NCBI RefSeq assembly: GCF_014395425.1
Contig: NZ_CP060711.1
Span: 2,294,001-2,358,000, forward strand
DNA: 64,000 nt
Direction of reading: 5' to 3'
Source of the DNA: Thermomonas brevis
Lineage (GTDB): Bacteria; Pseudomonadota; Gammaproteobacteria; Xanthomonadales; Xanthomonadaceae
Shown here: positions 59,149-64,000 of the stretch, one piece after another
How the letters are laid out: each line of letters starts with the position of its first letter
Numbering within the stretch: position 1 is the stretch's first letter
The notes under the pieces: model-generated
Told to the model about the DNA's origin: nothing
The model's input: only the letters and a program-made list of their open reading frames with translations
Database searches by the model: none
Position numbers and translations under genes: made by a program

Positions 59149-61015
59149 TACGGGGGGCTACGGAGACTGCGGGGCTGCCGGCTCTGTTAATGGCAAGTTG
59201 CTCGATTCGCATGGCTAGGTCGGGTCTGCCTTGTTCGCGTAGCTCTCCCGCAAGCTGCACCGGGAAAGGATCGCGCAGAGATACAGCTTGGATGGCACCC
59301 ATGAAATAAGGCATTGCCAAGTCCGGTTCGCGCAGGTCGAGCATTACGAAATAGCCAATCTGGGCTTTCTGAAACGGGGCTAAATTGGCGCGGCGGTACA
59401 GAGTGGCCAAGGTCTTCAGGAGTTGCTGTTTGTCGAGTTTTACTCCCCGTTGCGCATGATAAGTGAGGATAGTGGGAGCGCGCTGGTTATCGCTGCTCAT
59501 TCGCGCTGTTTCGAGGCGGTGCTGGAACAGTTCCCAGTCCTGATGACTGATGTCGCCCTTGAGGGTTCTAAGCACCACGAGAAGTGCGGGATTGCTCAGT
59601 GCATACGGAGCGAGTGTTGCGCCGTTGCGGCAGGCGGCGATGGCTTGATCCAGCCTTGTATTTTCTGGGGTGATACCGCCGCCGGCCTTGAACTGGTTGG
59701 CGCAAAGTTGTGACCAGGCGCGCCCTGAGTGCGGGGCTGCTTTTGTGGCGGCTGTGGTCAGTAGCAGATTATTGCTCCAGCTATGGGCGCGCGCGAGGGT
59801 TGTTGTCGCCAGTGCCGCCAGTAAGGCGATGCAGAGTGCGTTTCCCGCAAGTGGACGAAGCTGCAGGCGCTTGCTGGCCTCCGCCAGTAAACTGCCGATA
59901 GCCAGCACTGCACCAATCAGCGCGAAACTGTTCCGGTGCTCGAAGGCCAGTTCAAGCCCGATGACGTTGCTTGTAATGAAATGAGCAGAGAAAAACAGGA
60001 GCACCCCGAGCGAGAACAATGGCCTACGCCGACGTTGCGACCAGGCTAAGGCCAACAGCCCAAGCACAAGCGCAATGGCGGGCAGGGTCGTCCAAGGCTG
60101 TAGCAGTCCACGCGAAGGCTGTAGCCAGTCGTAATAAAAAGGCATGTGCGATGGTAGCGGCGCTACGATTTGCCAGAGGTACAGGCATAGCACCCGCGCT
60201 TGGGTTAGCAAGCGCTCCGGCGTTGAGAAATCCCGGGCGCCGTAGGCGTCCCAAGTCCAATAGTGAGGTACAACCACGAGCAAATACAGGGCTGTGCCCG
60301 CCAACGTGCCCCACAGGTAGCCGATGCGCCAGCGCTTCGCCAGCGCGGCGTCCTTGGCGGCAAAGTGCAGCAAGGTGAGCTCAAGTGCCAATGTATAGGC
60401 GGGTAGCTGGACGGAGTCTTCCTTGCAGCTCATGGCTGCACCCCAAAGCAATGCGGCGCCCAAGAGGGCTGTGCGACCGCTGCGGCCCTCGATCTGCAAG
60501 CGGCGTGCATGGAGGTAAGCCAGCAGCGTCAGTACCAGGAACAACGTACCCATGGTCTGTAGCCGCTGCACTGCATACAGCACGGAAGACACTTGCAATG
60601 GATGGGCCGCCCACGCCACGGTCAGAGCCAATGCCTGCCAGCGCACTCGTGCATCGCCAGTGCCTGCGATCAGGAGCAGGCTGCGGAACAGCCAGGCAAG
60701 CGCAAATGCCGTCAGCGCGTGGATGACGATATTGGTGGTCTTGAATGTGGCGGCATCCGCGCCTCCCGCGCGCCAGTAATCCAGCGCAAACGTCAACGTG
60801 GGCAAGCTGCGCATGTTGCCAGATATCTGCGGTGCCGCTACCACTTGTAGGAGCGAATGGACATCCAGGTGTTGAAGCTGGATCGATGTATTGCTGACGA
60901 TGTTCGGCTCGTCATCAAAAATGAAGTCCCCCGGCAAGCCGGGGAGGAACAGCAGGCCTGCCAGCAGAGCAAGGATCGAGCCGAGAATAAAAAACTTGCC
61001 ATTGCCTGCGGTCAT
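58970..61015 (-). CDS. TMTC-like GT-C membrane glycosyltransferase, candidate pilin glycosylation enzyme
   Basis: As read 681 residues. About ten or more membrane helices follow the first-loop motif PGDFIFDDEPNIVSNTSIQ, whose acidic pair matches the GDF.FDD motif of TMTC/PMT-type GT-C enzymes. MSCKEDSVQLPAYTLALE and EHRNSFALIGAVLAIGSLL follow, and then a soluble helical-repeat C-terminus. It starts 76 bases after the second pilin gene on the same strand. The ATG at 61015 is preferred over a TTG 15 bases upstream. The last ~60 residues (from RNATFLRR) are out-of-frame translation of the next gene: one C missing from a C run (59152-59157) hides a TAA that would overlap the acyltransferase ATG as TAATG, giving about 622 residues. 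Confidence 0.7.
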   Translation of the reverse strand: MTAGNGKFFILGSILALLAGLLFLPGLPGDFIFDDEPNIVSNTSIQLQHLDVHSLLQVVAAPQISGNMRSLPTLTFALDYWRAGGADAATFKTTNIVIHALTAFALAWLFRSLLLIAGTGDARVRWQALALTVAWAAHPLQVSSVLYAVQRLQTMGTLFLVLTLLAYLHARRLQIEGRSGRTALLGAALLWGAAMSCKEDSVQLPAYTLALELTLLHFAAKDAALAKRWRIGYLWGTLAGTALYLLVVVPHYWTWDAYGARDFSTPERLLTQARVLCLYLWQIVAPLPSHMPFYYDWLQPSRGLLQPWTTLPAIALVLGLLALAWSQRRRRPLFSLGVLLFFSAHFITSNVIGLELAFEHRNSFALIGAVLAIGSLLAEASKRLQLRPLAGNALCIALLAALATTTLARAHSWSNNLLLTTAATKAAPHSGRAWSQLCANQFKAGGGITPENTRLDQAIAACRNGATLAPYALSNPALLVVLRTLKGDISHQDWELFQHRLETARMSSDNQRAPTILTYHAQRGVKLDKQQLLKTLATLYRRANLAPFQKAQIGYFVMLDLREPDLAMPYFMGAIQAVSLRDPFPVQLAGELREQGRPDLAMRIEQLAINRAGSPAVSVAPRNATFLRRVRKSIALPPRHRRPARRRHPAGGGGARGGAAAGQRVHRRGRVLRPVRLFDHR

Positions 61016-61090
61016 GCATATCCGTCCCAAAGGGTGACGGCGCAGGTTACCGGATTGGCGGTGCCCAGGCAGCTAAGGAGTCCGCACCTG

Positions 61091-61420
61091 TCAATGCAGT
61101 TGGCAGCTGGCGGAGTTCATGTCGCAGGTCACCGTGCGGACAAAAGGCGAGTGCGGGGTGGCCGTGATATCTGTGTCGATGTCGGTGGCCTGGTCTATCG
61201 ACGCACAGGCACTTGCCATCGGAACAGGGGGAGTGGTTTTGTCGTAAATCGCCGCAAGGGAGAAGCTGGCGTAGTTCTTGGCTTCGGCGAGGCAAGCGGT
61301 TTCTGAAGCGCGGATACGGTACTGGTTATAGGCTGGCAGGGCGATGGCAGCCAAGATGGCAATGATCGCCACTGCGATCATCAGCTCGATGAGGGTGAAG
61401 CCTTGGCTCTGGCGGTGCAT
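61091..61420 (-). CDS. Type IV pilin, second copy
   Basis: A 109-residue type IVa pilin. The prepilin leader MHRQSQG is cut before Phe8, and the mature N-terminus [31 protein letters not shown] has the essential Glu5. The short globular domain ends [11 protein letters not shown], a Cys pair that could close the D-region loop. It lies 153 bases after pilA1, beyond that gene's terminator, so it may be expressed less or from read-through. It may be a minor or alternative subunit. Confidence 0.93.
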   Translation of the reverse strand: MHRQSQGFTLIELMIAVAIIAILAAIALPAYNQYRIRASETACLAEAKNYASFSLAAIYDKTTPPVPMASACASIDQATDIDTDITATPHSPFVRTVTCDMNSASCQLH

Positions 61421-61521
61421 GTGCTTGTCCTCGGCAGTGTGCCAATGCTAGGGCTAAGCAAGAACCGGGCCATGGCGTGATGGCATCGGGTGCGTGAACT
61501 CGGCAGTGCCGGTATCGGATG

Positions 61522-61547
61522 AAAAAAGCCCCTCTTGCGAGGGGCTT
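61522..61547 (-). terminator. Terminator of pilA1
   Basis: On the minus strand: a hairpin (arms AAGCCCCTC and GAGGGGCTT with loop GCAA) followed by a run of T (complement of A6 at 61522-61527). It lies 26 bases after the pilA1 stop. Confidence 0.9.
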
Positions 61548-61573
61548 CATGCATCGAGCATCACGCCTGCTTA

Positions 61574-61891
61574 TTACAGGTGGCAGGTGGCCGAATCGAC
61601 GTTGCAGGTCACGGTGGCGGTGCCCGGCGTCTTGGCCGTGAAGCTGCCTGTGGCCGGGGTGCCCGCGCTGCACGCCGTGGTGGCGCCGGGTGTATAGGTC
61701 GGCAGCGTGCTTTCGGAAACCGAAGCGGCAACCCATGCATTCATGATGGCCTTGGCTTCGCCCAAGCAGGCATTGTTGGCAGCCTTAACGCGGTACTGGT
61801 TGTAAGCCGGCAGCGCGATGGCGGCCAGGATGGCGATGATCGCGACCACGATCATCAGTTCGATCAGGGTGAAGCCTTGCTGGTTCTTCAT
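61574..61891 (-). CDS. pilA: Type IV major pilin PilA
   Basis: A 105-residue prepilin: leader MKNQQG, cleavage before Phe7, mature [31 protein letters not shown] with Glu5. The compact globular domain has a C-terminal pair [10 protein letters not shown]. The ATG (after AGGGGAT) is preferred over an in-frame ATG 81 bases upstream, since the leader must be short. It is preceded by a sigma-54 promoter and followed by a terminator, as for the strongly expressed major subunit. It shares its N-terminal helix with the pilin encoded downstream. Confidence 0.95.
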   Translation of the reverse strand: MKNQQGFTLIELMIVVAIIAILAAIALPAYNQYRVKAANNACLGEAKAIMNAWVAASVSESTLPTYTPGATTACSAGTPATGSFTAKTPGTATVTCNVDSATCHL

Positions 61892-61987
61892 GGTGTATCC
61901 CCTAGGGTTGGTTGGGTGGTTCACGTGCCGCTTGCCCGCCGGTACCGGTCCCGTTGGGGCCTGCGGTGACACGTGCGGAAGTTATAA

Positions 61988-62003
61988 CGCAGGATGCGTG
62001 CCA
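61988..62003 (-). promoter_or_regulatory. Sigma-54 promoter of pilA1
   Basis: The minus strand reads TGGCACGCATCCTGCG, against the consensus TGGCACG-N4-TTGCW: the -24 GG and -12 GC are correctly spaced. Transcription would start near 61976, about 85 bases before the pilA1 ATG. The adjacent pilR encodes the matching NtrC-type activator. Confidence 0.8.
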
Positions 62004-62081
62004 AAGACGGCCACGGCGGCATCGAGTGCGCTTTTGTGGCCGCTGTCACGGGTTTTGGCTAGTGCGGCGGCTGGAGTTTAC

Positions 62082-62116
62082 GACGTTTTGCGTCAAATTT
62101 TGACGTTTTGCGTCAA
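62082..62116. promoter_or_regulatory. Two-copy 15-bp repeat, candidate PilR enhancer
   Basis: GACGTTTTGCGTCAA occurs exactly twice, at 62082-62096 and 62102-62116, with a period of 20 bases (two helical turns). Each copy is itself an imperfect palindrome (GACG-N5-CGTC). They lie 80-130 bases upstream of the sigma-54 promoter of pilA1, where an NtrC-family activator should bind. The rest of the 400-base pilA1-pilR gap shows no gene. Confidence 0.6.
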
Positions 62117-62291
62117 GTTGCGAATGGGATAGAGGGCAGGTTGTCCCGCGTCTCGCTTCGGACAGCGGTGGCCATGGATGGCATGGAGTGGCGGTTTTGC
62201 TTGGCCGGGGGCGGGGGCGTGCAAAGGAGGGATCCGTCAGGTCCAATCCGGAAGTGCCGCAAGGTGCACGACAGGCCGGAACGGCATCCGT

Positions 62292-63734
<1,443 letters not shown>

Positions 63735-63835
63735 TTCCGGTCACGATAACCGGTTGCCGTGCCGCGTCCAAGTGCGACACGCAAGGGCAGATGCGGGTGC
63801 GTACAGAAGGGTGGTGCGGGTCGGGATATCGCCGC

Positions 63836-64000
63836 TCAGGCGGTTTCGATGGCGCGCGCGCCGGCCAGGCGGACGCGGAAGCAGGCGCCCCCGGCCGGAA
63901 GGGCGACGTAGGCGAGGTCGGCCTGGTTGGCCGAGCACATTTCCCTAGCGATGTAGAGGCCCAGCCCGGTGCCGTGGCCGGAGGTGGTGAAGAACGGGCG
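63836..64000 (-). CDS. pilS: Sensor histidine kinase PilS, C-terminal end only
   Basis: The last 54 codons of a histidine kinase: PFFTTSGHGTGLGLYIAREMCSANQADLAYV carries the F and G2 boxes of the HATPase domain, followed by GACFRVRL and the C-terminus. The rest lies beyond the window. Position directly upstream of pilR identifies it as PilS, the polar membrane kinase that phosphorylates PilR. The gap to pilR is about 100 bases. Confidence 0.9.
   Translation of the reverse strand, partial: RPFFTTSGHGTGLGLYIAREMCSANQADLAYVALPAGGACFRVRLAGARAIETA

Overview
The window is a contiguous piece of a GC-rich gammaproteobacterial chromosome, most likely a member of the Xanthomonadaceae (Lysobacter / Luteimonas / Xanthomonas relatives). 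The reasons are gene content and order: a division and cell-wall (dcw) cluster that lacks murD, the order lpoA-yraN / rsmI / rnpB / mraZ, a RibBX-type riboflavin gene in an FMN-riboswitch operon, and a type IV pilus block in the order coaE-pilD-pilC-pilB ... pilA-pilA-pilR-pilS. No tRNA, rRNA or CRISPR array was seen.

Layout. 1-6.8 kb: the 3' part of a type I restriction HsdR gene, ettA, a small RcnB-like secreted protein, and a divergent YeiH-type transporter / LysR pair. 6.8-14.9 kb: glyA-nrdR-ribD (frameshifted)-methyltransferase, then an FMN riboswitch followed by ribE-ribBX-ribH-nusB, and thiL after a palindromic-repeat spacer. 14.9-22.0 kb: an FAD-linked oxidase, yraN and an LpoA-like lipoprotein facing rsmI, then the RNase P RNA gene and several small genes, including a low-GC DpnI-like putative nuclease. 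22.3-39.3 kb: the dcw cluster mraZ-rsmH-ftsL-ftsI-murE-murF-mraY-ftsW-murG-murC-ddl-ftsQ-ftsA-ftsZ, then lpxC. Every gene junction from mraZ to ftsA overlaps, nearly all by 4 bases, so this is one transcription unit that builds the lipid-linked peptidoglycan precursor and the divisome. 39.4-44.9 kb: dciA, an M23 peptidase, secA, mutT and coaE.

45.0-64.0 kb: type IV pilus biogenesis. pilD-pilC-pilB lie on the minus strand, and pilS-pilR-pilA1-pilA2 lie on the same strand 12 kb further on. Between pilB and the pilins sits an accessory surface-glycan island: two plus-strand glycosyltransferases, then minus-strand glycosyltransferases, two methyltransferases, a Wzx-type flippase, an OafA/SGNH-type acyltransferase wreck and a TMTC-like GT-C membrane protein directly downstream of the pilins. 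The middle of the island (about 51.4-56.7 kb) is visibly more AT-rich and is bounded by insertion-sequence relics. pilA1 has a good sigma-54 promoter and, upstream of it, a two-copy 15-bp repeat that is a candidate PilR enhancer.

Several reading frames carry lesions at or beside short homopolymers (ribD near 9250, the GT-C gene at 59152-59157, the acyltransferase at about 57635 and 57735). Some of these may be consensus errors rather than real mutations, so affected genes are described both as read and as they would look when repaired.
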